From Prochlorococcus sp. AG-418-G18 (lineage in GTDB: Bacteria > Cyanobacteriota > Cyanobacteriia > PCC-6307 > Cyanobiaceae): a stretch of 36,791 nucleotides of DNA. The stretch lies in NCBI GenBank assembly GCA_003214215.1, contig QCLX01000013.1, positions 1 to 36,791 on the forward strand, in the 5' to 3' direction. The position numbers and the translations under genes are program-made. This document shows, one piece after another, positions 27,756 to 35,265 of the stretch; position 1 is the stretch's first letter, and each line of letters opens with the position of its first letter. The notes below the pieces were generated by a model, which did no database searches, was not told the origin of the DNA, and worked only from the letters and a program-made list of their open reading frames with translations.

Positions 27756-28745
27756 ATGGATAAACATACTATCGAAGTAAAAAATTTATCTAAGTCATTT
27801 AATATCTCTGCCAAAGAACCTGGACTTAAAGGAACAATAAAACATTTTTTCAAAAGACAAACAAAAAGTTTAAAGGTTATAAAAGATATAAGTTTTAAAA
27901 TCAAAGAGGGGGAAATAATAGGTTTTCTAGGTGCTAATGGTGCTGGGAAAACAACAATTTTAAAAATGCTTTGTGGATTAATTTATCCAAGTGAAGGTTC
28001 AATAATAGTTTCAGGATACTTACCCTACAGAAGAAAAGAAAATTTTCTAAAAAATATAAGCTTAATAATGGGTCAAAAACAACAACTTATTTGGGATCTT
28101 CCACCAATAGAGTCATTTTATTTGAATGCATCAATATATGACTTAGATAAGTTCGAGGCAAAAAAAAGAATAAAAAAATTGGCAGAAATGCTTGAAATTG
28201 GTGAAGAGCTTTTTATACCTGTTAGAAAACTATCACTAGGTCAACGTATGAAATCAGAATTACTAGCAGCTTTGATACATGAGCCAAATATTCTATTTTT
28301 AGATGAACCGACACTTGGTTTAGATATTAATGCTCAGAGAAATTTAAGAAAATTCCTTCAAAAATATAATAATGAAACTAATGCAACGATTTGTTTAACA
28401 AGTCATTACATGAAAGATATTACATCGCTATGCAAGAGGGTTATATGTGTTCACAATGGATCCATCACATATGATGGTGAACTTGATCTATTATTAAAAA
28501 AATTATCTCCAGTTAAAGAAATATTAATAGTTTGCAGCTCAGAAGAAGATGCAAATCAACTAGAAAATTCAGGGTTTAATGTTAAAAATAAAACTAAGAA
28601 TGAAATCACAATAATAATTGAAAACAACTCTATTACTTCTTCATTGAAAAAAATCCTAAATAATTTTGATATTGTAGACCTTTTTATAAACGAACCTCCT
28701 ATAGATGAAATTATTGGGAAAATATTAATTAAAAAAAAATTATGA
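27756..28745 (+). CDS. ABC-2 exporter, ATP-binding subunit
   Basis: Stand-alone ABC ATPase of 329 residues. Walker A GANGAGKTT lies at about 59-67, the signature LSLGQ at 159-163, Walker B LFLDE with its Asp near 183, and the H-loop in LTSHYM. The N-terminus has an insertion (GLKGTIKHFFKRQTKSLK) before the core, and the C-terminal 80 residues form a regulatory-type extension. LSLGQ in place of LSGGQ and the KSLKVIKDISF opening are typical of ATPases paired with ABC-2/DUF990-type permeases. Its TGA stop overlaps the ATG of the first permease (ATGA at 28742-28745). The exported substrate is unknown; polysaccharide, lipid or peptide are possible. Confidence 0.9.
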   Translation: MDKHTIEVKNLSKSFNISAKEPGLKGTIKHFFKRQTKSLKVIKDISFKIKEGEIIGFLGANGAGKTTILKMLCGLIYPSEGSIIVSGYLPYRRKENFLKNISLIMGQKQQLIWDLPPIESFYLNASIYDLDKFEAKKRIKKLAEMLEIGEELFIPVRKLSLGQRMKSELLAALIHEPNILFLDEPTLGLDINAQRNLRKFLQKYNNETNATICLTSHYMKDITSLCKRVICVHNGSITYDGELDLLLKKLSPVKEILIVCSSEEDANQLENSGFNVKNKTKNEITIIIENNSITSSLKKILNNFDIVDLFINEPPIDEIIGKILIKKKL

Positions 28746-29536
28746 TATCTAAATTGATTAAAAGCAAAATGTTCACCTTATTAAAGGTGCAATATTCAAA
28801 TATGTTGGAATATAGGGTAGAGATTGCATTATGGGCAATTTCAGGAATTATACCTTTTTTTATGTTAAACATATGGACACACAATAACCTTAATGAATCA
28901 ATAAACATTAGTGATATTATGCTATCTAGATATTTTTTGTGTGCATTTTTTGTAAGGCAGTTTTCAGTAGTTTGGGTTGTATTTAGCTTTGAAGAAGATT
29001 CTCTTATGGGGAAAGTTTCTCCTTATTTAATCCAACCTTTAAATCCTTTTTTCAGATATTTTGCACAACATCTAGCGGAACAAATAACGAGATTTCCTTT
29101 CGCACTATTAATTGCATTTTTCTTTTTTATTTTTAATCAAGAAAGTATATGGATCCCAAGTTTAGGTACTTTATTATTATCGACAATATCGACTTTCTTA
29201 TCATTCTTAATTCAATTTTTAATTCAGTCAATAATTGCATGTCTATGTTTCTGGACAGAAAAAGCATCATCAATTGAAAGATTGTTATTTATCCCCACAT
29301 TATTTCTCTCAGGTCTTTTAGCACCAGTAGTTTCCTTTCCAGAATATGTAAAATCATGGATTTATTTCACCCCTTTTCCATATCTCATTGATTTCCCAGC
29401 AAACTTACTATCAGGAAATGCAATAAATATAAGTGGAGGCTTTAGTATGCAAATACTATGGGTTCTTTTACTTTTCCCATTATTTAGAAAAATATGGTCT
29501 GCAGGAACAAAAAAATATACTGCTATGGGATCATGA
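28742..29536 (+). CDS. ABC-2 type permease, first subunit (DUF990-like)
   Basis: A 264-residue membrane protein with about six hydrophobic helices. The early region LLKVQYSNMLEYRVEIALWAISGIIPFFMLNIW is typical of ABC-2 permeases that act with the ATPase just upstream. An amphipathic segment before the second half carries FEEDSLMGKVSPYLIQPLNPFFRYFAQHL, the usual coupling-helix region of the DUF990-like group. Near the end are AGTKKYTAMGS-type residues. It is coupled by ATGA overlaps to both neighbours. It would form a heterodimeric channel with the next gene. Confidence 0.85.
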   Translation: MISKLIKSKMFTLLKVQYSNMLEYRVEIALWAISGIIPFFMLNIWTHNNLNESINISDIMLSRYFLCAFFVRQFSVVWVVFSFEEDSLMGKVSPYLIQPLNPFFRYFAQHLAEQITRFPFALLIAFFFFIFNQESIWIPSLGTLLLSTISTFLSFLIQFLIQSIIACLCFWTEKASSIERLLFIPTLFLSGLLAPVVSFPEYVKSWIYFTPFPYLIDFPANLLSGNAINISGGFSMQILWVLLLFPLFRKIWSAGTKKYTAMGS

Positions 29537-30327
29537 AAACAAAAAAATACTTAAAAGTTTATGGAAAATTTTTACATACTTCTTTAGCTTCTGAATTAGA
29601 GTATAAAACGAATATCTTAATTGATTTATTCACCGCAATATTAAGTTTAATAGGGAGTATTTTTTTATTATCTATTTTCTTTCAAAATAATGGAAGAATT
29701 GGAGGCTGGGAATTTGAACAGGCACTAATAATTCAAGGAATATATACAATTTTAAACGGAATAACTAATACATGGTTCAACCCTAATCTTACAGAAATAG
29801 TTAAACACATAAGAGAAGGAACCTTGGATTTTGTACTTTTAAAACCTATTGATAGTCAATTTTTTATCTCCTTAAAAAAATTAACTCCATCGGGTTTTCT
29901 AGAAATAATACTTGGAGTTTTCTTATTGTTGTACTGCATCAAAATAAACCAAATAAATTTCAATTTAAGTTTTCTGATTTTAAGTTTAACCACCATAATA
30001 TGTTCAATTTGTATTTTATATAGCTTATGGTTTTTTATTTCATCAACTACTATTTGGTTTGTGAAGACATGGAATGCTACAGAAGTATTAAGATCGTTCC
30101 TTTACATTGGAAGATTTCCTTTAAATTCTTTTTCATTTTCTCTTAGAATATTTTTTAGCATCTTTATTCCCATTGTATTTATAACCACAATCCCTTCTGA
30201 AGTTTTCCTAGGTCTTTCTCAATTATGGAAAATATTGCTTGAAGTTATTGTTGCTATGGTATTTCTCTTTACTTCTAGAAAGTTTTGGTTATTTGCATTA
30301 AGATTCTACTCTTCAGCCTCTAGCTAA
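29533..30327 (+). CDS. ABC-2 type permease, second subunit (DUF990-like)
   Basis: A membrane protein of about 264 residues, the same length as its partner and with the same plan. It opens YGKFLHTSLASELEYKTNILIDLFTAILSL, then has the coupling region LTEIVKHIREGTLDFVLLKPIDSQF (matching the GKVSPYLIQPLNPFF part of the first permease), and further helices to a C-terminal FTSRKFWLFALRFYSSASS. I place the start at ATG 29533, which overlaps the preceding stop in an ATGA arrangement. An in-frame ATG at 29494 lies inside the upstream gene and is less likely. The pair probably arose by duplication. Confidence 0.85.
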   Translation: MKTKKYLKVYGKFLHTSLASELEYKTNILIDLFTAILSLIGSIFLLSIFFQNNGRIGGWEFEQALIIQGIYTILNGITNTWFNPNLTEIVKHIREGTLDFVLLKPIDSQFFISLKKLTPSGFLEIILGVFLLLYCIKINQINFNLSFLILSLTTIICSICILYSLWFFISSTTIWFVKTWNATEVLRSFLYIGRFPLNSFSFSLRIFFSIFIPIVFITTIPSEVFLGLSQLWKILLEVIVAMVFLFTSRKFWLFALRFYSSASS

Positions 30328-30330
30328 ATA

Positions 30331-30597
30331 TTATTTAACAACCTCCTTACAAAATTCCCAAATTCTTTGTTTACTTTTAAGCTTAGAAAGCCTTGATAAT
30401 TTTTTGAAATTAGATGGTGTTTTTTCAACAGATAAAAGCCTACAGTTGTATTCAATTTGATAATTTCTTGATATTATTCTTAATTTAAGTAAAGCATCAC
30501 AAAATATTATAATCAAAGCAATACTAAAAATAGTCCTTAAAGCATGTGAAAATGTCTCTGCATAATTTTTATTTTCAGTTTTTAATTCAAACTTCAT
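30331..30597 (-). CDS. Small hypothetical protein with one membrane helix (88 aa)
   Basis: I do not recognise this protein. It has a charged N-terminus, a hydrophobic segment at about residues 21-38 (LRTIFSIALIIIFCDALL), then a soluble, basic C-terminal half rich in Lys, Ser and Leu ending WEFCKEVVK. It begins one base inside the stop of the upstream gene at 30597 (TAATG arrangement), so the two are probably translated together. It ends 3 bases beyond the convergent ABC-2 permease. Probably a picocyanobacterial lineage gene. Confidence 0.65.
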   Translation of the reverse strand: MKFELKTENKNYAETFSHALRTIFSIALIIIFCDALLKLRIISRNYQIEYNCRLLSVEKTPSNFKKLSRLSKLKSKQRIWEFCKEVVK

Positions 30598-30824
30598 TAT
30601 TTAACTATATGCTGAGGGCATTTAATTGCAGCAATAGCAACAGCTGTGACTTTAAAGTTCTCTGACTTCTCAATAATCTTTTTAACTTCTAATGGTCCAA
30701 ATTTATTACTTGCATCACTATAAGAAAGAAGTAAAGATTTATAATTGTCATGTCCTATATCTCTATATCTACAGAAATTATCTCCAACATAGTTTAACAA
30801 GGTTAGTAATGTTAATTCAATCAT
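30597..30824 (-). CDS. Small soluble hypothetical protein (75 aa)
   Basis: An unrecognised 75-residue soluble protein. Visible features are a hydrophobic start (MIELTLLTLLNYVGDNFCRY), a central DNYKSLLLSYSDASNKFGPLEVKKIIEK part resembling a helical regulatory or EF-hand-like small domain without clear metal ligands, and AVAIAAIKCPQHIVK at the end. Two cysteines are present. It is the upstream partner of the 88-residue membrane protein, with which it overlaps by one base. Function unknown. Confidence 0.65.
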   Translation of the reverse strand: MIELTLLTLLNYVGDNFCRYRDIGHDNYKSLLLSYSDASNKFGPLEVKKIIEKSENFKVTAVAIAAIKCPQHIVK

Positions 30825-31019
30825 TAAAGTTTTTTAATTAACAAAGTTCATACGAATAATACAATGCTTGTGATTTATAACAAGTTTAATTACTAAAACA
30901 CTTGAAATCCTGAAATAAGATGAATATTGGCAAATTTAAATTAAAAATTATTCCTGAATTACTAGAGTTGCTTTTTAAGAAATCATTAAAGCACTACCTG
31001 TAGCGTATTAATAATATTA

Positions 31020-31117
31020 AAATTGCACTATGGATAGGGGGTTGCAATTTTAGAGAAATTGGTCTAAAAATAAGGTTCCCCATCACCGGGCCTTACGCAG
31101 ATAAGGTCTTTTTTTTT
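31020..31117 (+). ncRNA. Probable small RNA, about 98 nt
   Basis: A structured, GC-richer interval in a 455-base gene-free gap. The 5' part forms a 9-base hairpin, AAAATTGCA (31019-31027) with TGCAATTTT (31043-31051), enclosing a 15-base loop containing GGATAGGGGG. The 3' end is a terminator hairpin, GGCCTTA (31089-31095) with TAAGGTC (31102-31108), followed by nine T residues. A TAATAT at 31012-31017 would be a suitable -10 box. A second TAAGG (31071-31075) can pair with the same CCTTA, so two exclusive folds exist. It is not 6S, tmRNA, SRP RNA or Yfr1 by any motif I can see. Confidence 0.65.
31089..31117 (+). terminator. Rho-independent terminator of the probable small RNA
   Basis: A 7-base stem (one G:T wobble) with a 6-base CGCAGA loop and a run of nine T residues. 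It is the strongest terminator seen in this window and points to plus-strand transcription of the interval. Confidence 0.8.
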
Positions 31118-31279
31118 ACAATTTTTTAGGGTTCAAATAAAATTTTTGATCAATACAACCTTTAATTTATTAAAACCTATGGAATTTTATAAAACTTATA
31201 GTGAATTTATCTTTATTAACTGTTAAAGCTTTTTTGTTTTTTTTGACCAAAACAATTTTGATTTTCATAAATAATTAAT

Positions 31280-32092
31280 TCACAAAAATTTCACTAAAGA
31301 TTTAATAAGTAAACTAATTCCAACAAAAAGACAAATTATTGTAAAGGTTTTTTTAATTAATATGTTTCCTTTTAAATTTGATAAATGAGCCCCGAAATAT
31401 CCTCCTGTAAAAGAACCAATTATTAATATTATTAATATATTTGAAGAAAATGATCCTATTCTGCTCAAAAAAACTGCTCCCGTAAAATTCCAAAAGATTC
31501 CAACAGTAAAAAAAGTCAAACTTACGGCACGTAGAAAATCCATTCCAAATGTTTTTATTAAAAGAATTGTTACGAGCAATCCAGTTCCGGAAGAAATAGA
31601 ACCATTCAAGATACCTATAATGAAAATAAAAATTAAAAATCTTATTTTGTTAAATAAATTAAGTTCATTATTTACTGATGTCAGACCAAAATCTGATTTG
31701 AAAAAAGAGTATAAGGCTAATAATATTGAAACCAATCCTAAAAATAAGTATAAATATTGTTCTGATATAAATTCAACAATATAAGCTCCTAAAATAACCC
31801 CAGGTAGTCCAAAAATTAAAATTTGCCAAGTAATATAAATATCATTTTTTAGAGATTTGTAATTTCTTAATGAACTGCCCAGTCCCAATGCTACTGTTGC
31901 TAATTTATGACTAGCAAGAGCCTGAAAGTAAGGAACACCACCTAAAATCAAGGCTGGTAATTGGATTAAGCCAGCTCCACCGCCAGAAATTGCTGAAAAC
32001 GTATTAGAAAAAAAGGATATCAATAATATAGAAACACTTTTATAAAAAGAATTATCAGAGCTATTTATTAAATTTATTAATAAATAAAGCAT
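31280..32092 (-). CDS. TauE/SafE family membrane transporter
   Basis: A 270-residue protein of the TauE/SafE (DUF81) family, whose members are implicated in export of sulfite, sulfoacetate or related anions; the substrate here is not known. The hallmark SAISGGGAGLIQLPALI repeat is near residues 33-50, with a second copy IIGILNGSISSGTGLLVTILLI near residue 157. About eight hydrophobic helices are visible in two repeated halves. The start is ATG at 32092. It has no close neighbour on its strand, and 140 bases separate it from the divergent HNH gene. Confidence 0.87.
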   Translation of the reverse strand: MLYLLINLINSSDNSFYKSVSILLISFFSNTFSAISGGGAGLIQLPALILGGVPYFQALASHKLATVALGLGSSLRNYKSLKNDIYITWQILIFGLPGVILGAYIVEFISEQYLYLFLGLVSILLALYSFFKSDFGLTSVNNELNLFNKIRFLIFIFIIGILNGSISSGTGLLVTILLIKTFGMDFLRAVSLTFFTVGIFWNFTGAVFLSRIGSFSSNILIILIIGSFTGGYFGAHLSNLKGNILIKKTFTIICLFVGISLLIKSLVKFL

Positions 32093-32232
32093 TAATTCTT
32101 AACTCTAATTTTTCATAATTATGTATTTCTATTTTAAAAAAAACTAACTACTTAAGAAGTAATATGTTATCTTTTATGATCATAGTTAAATATGAAAACT
32201 GTTATTATTAAATAAAAGTTATCAAGATTCTT

Positions 32233-32574
32233 ATGCATAGACAAGATGCAATTTACCTTGATCAGTTATGTCCTAAGATAAAAAATAAGAGTTGGAAAGA
32301 GTCACTTAATAAACTAACTAGATATAAATGTATTTATTGCGGTAAACCATCAGAATCACTAGATCACCTGCATCCGATGTCAAAAGGAGGTACAAGTATT
32401 ACTAGTAATTGCGTACCATGTTGCTTGTCATGTAATGGCAAAAAATCAGATTCAGAAGTTCTTAGTTGGTACAGAAAACAAAATTTTTATGATCCTAGAA
32501 GGGCTATGGCAATTCGAGCATGGTTTAATGATGATTTAAAACTAGCTTCAGTTCTTTTAAACTATTTAAATTAA
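32233..32574 (+). CDS. Stand-alone HNH endonuclease-like protein
   Basis: A 113-residue protein consisting of little more than an HNH domain. Two CxxC pairs (C33/C36 and C64/C67) would bind structural zinc. DHLHPMSKGG (44-53) contains the catalytic His45, and CNGKKSD the second part of the metal site. No DNA-recognition domain is attached. Such proteins can be nicking or homing endonucleases, phage-defence components or domesticated enzymes; nothing nearby, such as a methyltransferase or intron, points to one role. It stands alone between the divergent TauE gene and a convergent small gene. ATG start. Confidence 0.82.
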   Translation: MHRQDAIYLDQLCPKIKNKSWKESLNKLTRYKCIYCGKPSESLDHLHPMSKGGTSITSNCVPCCLSCNGKKSDSEVLSWYRKQNFYDPRRAMAIRAWFNDDLKLASVLLNYLN

Positions 32575-32660
32575 CCAAAAAAATTATAGATTGATCAAAA
32601 TTAATTAAAGAAACTGGAACCATATTTTCTTAACACAAAATTGAAAAAAATATTAAATTT

Positions 32661-32855
32661 TTAAATTATTCTTTTTTCATAGCAATTTATTTCATAGCAC
32701 CTGAAAATCGAAATCTTAGAATAATCATCTTTCCAAATTATTGGCGAATCTATAACCTTTCTCTCTGGAGATTTTACCGAAAAAATTAAGCCAAATACAA
32801 AAAGAATAGAAACCAAGATTATAGTAATTACTAATTTGTCTGAAATATTATTCAT
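32661..32855 (-). CDS. Small single-helix hypothetical protein (64 aa)
   Basis: Unrecognised 64-residue protein. One membrane helix (about residues 8-28, VITIILVSILFVFGLIFSV) follows a short N-terminus. The remainder is a short soluble part carrying SPERKVIDSPIIWKDDYSK and two cysteines in FRCYEINCYEK. The orientation suggests the soluble part is outside the cytoplasm. Starts 9 bases after the stop of the upstream gene at 32865, so the two are probably co-transcribed. Confidence 0.6.
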   Translation of the reverse strand: MNNISDKLVITIILVSILFVFGLIFSVKSPERKVIDSPIIWKDDYSKISIFRCYEINCYEKRII

Positions 32856-32864
32856 AAGAATATT

Positions 32865-33266
32865 CTATCTAGAAAAATTTTTGTCAGGAGTTGTTTTTTC
32901 GTAAATTTCTAGAAAATAAGATTTAAAATAATCGACTCCTTCTTTCCCAACTAATCCAAATGTCAAACCACAATCATTTACTACCTGCAATGAAATTTGA
33001 TTTGCCAAATCATCTTTCTCAATCCATTTTTTTTGTGGATTGTAAGAAAAAGATATTATATTTTCTGTTTTAACAATAGCTGATTTCATTGCTTCATCTT
33101 TAGATAAACCATTTTGAATAGCTTTGCAATATTTTCTTGAGAAATTATTAGAGATCCTATTTTGAAGTAAGCTAACACTAGGGTCTGATGTATCAAAGGC
33201 TAACCCTATTGGAGGATTTAATAAATAAATTAAAACAAAAAGTAAACTCAAACAAAACTTTAACAA
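32865..33266 (-). CDS. Secreted or periplasmic hypothetical protein (133 aa)
   Basis: The N-terminus has a clear signal-peptide pattern: Lys, a hydrophobic core (FCLSLLFVLIYLLNPPIGL) and a small-residue cleavage region at about residues 22-25 (LAFD). The mature part is a soluble domain with two cysteines (KYCKAI and NDCGLTFGLVG) that might form a disulfide. It has a repeated theme of Asp/Ser-rich turns and the motif GLSKDEAMKSAIVKTENIISF. I do not recognise the family. The start is TTG at 33266, since a stop lies four codons upstream in frame. It is followed 9 bases later by the small single-helix protein. Confidence 0.65.
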   Translation of the reverse strand: MLKFCLSLLFVLIYLLNPPIGLAFDTSDPSVSLLQNRISNNFSRKYCKAIQNGLSKDEAMKSAIVKTENIISFSYNPQKKWIEKDDLANQISLQVVNDCGLTFGLVGKEGVDYFKSYFLEIYEKTTPDKNFSR

Positions 33267-33429
33267 TAGCTATAAATCGATACTTATAATTCACATAATA
33301 GTTTTTTATTGTTCTCTTTTCAATTGGATCTCATAATTCTTAAAAGCAAAATTAAATTTCAATTTATTAAAAATTAATAGTATTGCGTAAAGTTCAGTAA
33401 TAATATTCAAAGGTTTAATTGCTACTTAT

Positions 33430-33651
33430 ATGTACGAATCATTAATGACATTGCTATTTTTCCCTGATTGGACAAATGGACTACCTTCCGACTTTTTAAT
33501 ACTTCATTTTTTTGTAGGAGCTGTAATTTTTCCATTCAACATGATTCATGCTAAAGCTAGAAAAATTGACAGTCAGAATCCACAAGAAGCAGCAAATGGG
33601 TATAAAAATTCAGATGCTACTTCATTCTTTGGTTACGAAGAAATCAATTAA
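33430..33651 (+). CDS. Small hypothetical membrane protein (73 aa)
   Basis: A 73-residue protein with a hydrophobic region (about residues 20-40, SDFLILHFFVGAVIFPFNMI) and a polar C-terminal half rich in Asn, Gln and Ala, ending TSFFGYEEIN. Aromatic residues are frequent near the start (LLFFPDWTNGLP). I do not recognise the family. It lies 36 bases before the next small membrane protein on the same strand and might be co-transcribed with it. Function unknown. Confidence 0.6.
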   Translation: MYESLMTLLFFPDWTNGLPSDFLILHFFVGAVIFPFNMIHAKARKIDSQNPQEAANGYKNSDATSFFGYEEIN

Positions 33652-33687
33652 ATTTATATAAAAGTTCTTTAAGGAATTACTAAATTT

Positions 33688-33912
33688 ATGTTAATTTCCC
33701 TAAATACAGCTTTAGATCTCAAAATATTTAGTCCTAGAGAACCTTTAGGGATATTAATACTTTTTTTAGGATTAATATTTACCAGTATGATTTTTTATAT
33801 AATTTATGCTGTAAGCACTAACAAAGAATCGTTAGAAGATAAAAAAATAAGAACAAAAAAGGAGACTTTGCAACAAGAGAAAATAGGAAAACTATTCCCT
33901 AAGAAAAAATAA
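33688..33912 (+). CDS. Small hypothetical membrane protein with charged tail (74 aa)
   Basis: A 74-residue protein: a moderately hydrophobic N-terminal part (LISLNTALDLKIFSPREPLG), one strong membrane helix (about residues 21-42, ILILFLGLIFTSMIFYIIYA), then a strongly charged, Lys- and Glu-rich tail (about residues 46-74) likely to be helical and cytoplasmic. I do not recognise it. The layout is that of a small single-pass membrane protein with a basic cytoplasmic end. Confidence 0.6.
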   Translation: MLISLNTALDLKIFSPREPLGILILFLGLIFTSMIFYIIYAVSTNKESLEDKKIRTKKETLQQEKIGKLFPKKK

Positions 33913-34115
33913 ATTTAATTGTTTTATAACTACTAAGGAATTTATTTACATTGTCAATTATGAGATCGATAGGATCTGTAAACATTAGTCTTAATTCTCT
34001 ATAGTCGAACATAAGTAGTTAAATTTTAATATTAACAACTATTTTCTTTTTACGAGAAATTAATATTTTTACTTTAAAGCAAATAATGTTAAAAATGAAT
34101 AAATGATTTGTAATC

Positions 34116-34619
34116 TTGGAGAAATCACCACAAAATCTATTTCTAGCTAGCGGAGTTAAGGATGGAGAAGGGTTTTGGCTTGTGGGAGTCAAAAATTGTG
34201 ATGAAAAAATTCTTGAGGATAAAAATCTTTTAGATTGCCATAGAAAAGAATTAATAGGAAAAGAATCAGCAAAAGATATTCTTTTCGCTATAAATTTAAA
34301 TATAAATAATTTATTCAATGAACTAAGAAATAAAGATTATTTAATTAAAAGACCTTCAATTGGAATATCTTTTGATATCCCTCTCCATCTATTGGAAAGC
34401 ATTTTTGATTTTTGGCTAGATACTTATAAAAATAAAGAGGCATGGGAGACTTGTGTAGGCCTTCTTAAAATTCGAAAAAGAATTTCTCTAACAACCTTAA
34501 TTAATAGCGAAAGTTTAAAAGGCAACTCTAAAAAATGGGCTATGAAAGTTGAAACATTACATACTTATGTACCAAATTCATTTAAGATTGAAAAGTTAAA
34601 TGACCCTATGTGGAAATAA
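34116..34619 (+). CDS. Hypothetical soluble protein (167 aa)
   Basis: A 167-residue soluble protein that I do not recognise. It contains the segment LASGVKDGEGFWLVGVKNC, a central helical region with NINNLFNELRNKDYLIKRP, and a C-terminal part with LLKIRKRISLTTLI and WAMKVETLHTYVPNS. No membrane helix or signal is seen. The start is TTG at 34116, because a stop lies four codons upstream (34104-34106) and no ATG intervenes. It ends 63 bases before the 61-residue gene. Function unknown. Confidence 0.6.
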   Translation: MEKSPQNLFLASGVKDGEGFWLVGVKNCDEKILEDKNLLDCHRKELIGKESAKDILFAINLNINNLFNELRNKDYLIKRPSIGISFDIPLHLLESIFDFWLDTYKNKEAWETCVGLLKIRKRISLTTLINSESLKGNSKKWAMKVETLHTYVPNSFKIEKLNDPMWK

Positions 34620-34682
34620 GACAATCTTTATATTTACTTCGCAGGATATTTAAGTAAAAATAAAATTATTTAATAATTAAAA

Positions 34683-34868
34683 ATGAATAAACCATATTCT
34701 TTTAGTAACGATCAAATGAACGGCATTGTCGAAGATACTTACTCAAATATTATAAAAGAATGTGAAAATTTAAAAAAAAATACTAATTGCCCAAATGAGC
34801 AGGTAGTAGCACTTTTAAGTGTAATCGCATCAAATTTCGCAACCCCGGGTGAAAAAGGTTTAAATTAA
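34683..34868 (+). CDS. Small soluble hypothetical protein (61 aa)
   Basis: A 61-residue protein, largely helical by composition, with two cysteines (KECENLKKNTNCPNEQVVALL) and a C-terminal SVIASNFATPGEKGLN. I do not recognise it. It ends one base before the ATG of the phosphoribosyltransferase, so it is very likely co-transcribed and probably translationally coupled with it, which makes it a candidate accessory part of the salvage pair. That association is inferred from position only. Confidence 0.6.
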   Translation: MNKPYSFSNDQMNGIVEDTYSNIIKECENLKKNTNCPNEQVVALLSVIASNFATPGEKGLN

Positions 34869-34869
34869 C

Positions 34870-35265
34870 ATGACGACTTATTTTACTTGGAGCGATTTTG
34901 ACAGGAGTGTACTACACATAGCTAATAAGTGTAAGTTTTTAGAATTTTCTGGAATATATGGAGTTCCTCGAGGTGGTTTATGTCTAGCTGTAGCACTAAG
35001 CCATAAATTAAAAATAAATTTAATTTCAGAACCAAGAAAAAATTCACTAATTGTAGATGATGTTTATGAAACTGGTATTACATTAAATAACCTCAAAGAT
35101 ATTGAAGGAGCAATGTTTTTTGTATTATTTAGTAAAATTAAACCTACATGGTGGAATACAGTATTTATATCTGAAAAAAGTGAATGGATAGTTTTCCCGT
35201 GGGAAAATACTTTAAATATTCATAGCGATCGCAATGAATATAACAAAAAAAGAGGTTTAAATTGA
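34870..35265 (+). CDS. Purine-type phosphoribosyltransferase
   Basis: A compact 131-residue type-I phosphoribosyltransferase. The PRPP-binding loop reads LIVDDVYETGITL (residues 60-72), with the two Asp and the ETGIT. Upstream is the YGVPRGGL motif (30-37), and towards the C-terminus the WIVFPWE motif, seen in xanthine/hypoxanthine-type purine transferases of archaea and related short enzymes. It is shorter than the E. coli Gpt enzyme, but the core is complete. Its stop overlaps the TTG start of the nucleoside deoxyribosyltransferase (TTGA at 35262-35265). The base used (hypoxanthine, xanthine or guanine) cannot be told. Confidence 0.83.
   Translation: MTTYFTWSDFDRSVLHIANKCKFLEFSGIYGVPRGGLCLAVALSHKLKINLISEPRKNSLIVDDVYETGITLNNLKDIEGAMFFVLFSKIKPTWWNTVFISEKSEWIVFPWENTLNIHSDRNEYNKKRGLN

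Larger units (their letters stand above)
30825..31279. other. Intergenic stretch of 455 bases containing a probable small RNA
   Basis: No protein gene of more than about 15 codons with good features is seen here. The stretch is AT-rich except for the interval 31019-31117, which carries hairpins and a strong terminator and is annotated separately as a probable ncRNA. Downstream of the terminator only short AT-rich sequence remains before the convergent TauE-type gene. Confidence 0.6.

Noticed and set aside
29494-29532. Upstream in-frame ATG for the second ABC-2 permease
   Set aside because: It lies inside the first permease gene; the ATG at 29533 forms the ATGA overlap seen at the other junction of the operon.
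31179-31226. 15-codon frame (ATG at 31179) downstream of the small RNA terminator, considered as a target of an RNA switch
   Set aside because: Too short and without a ribosome site or any feature; so I do not treat the small RNA as an attenuator for it.
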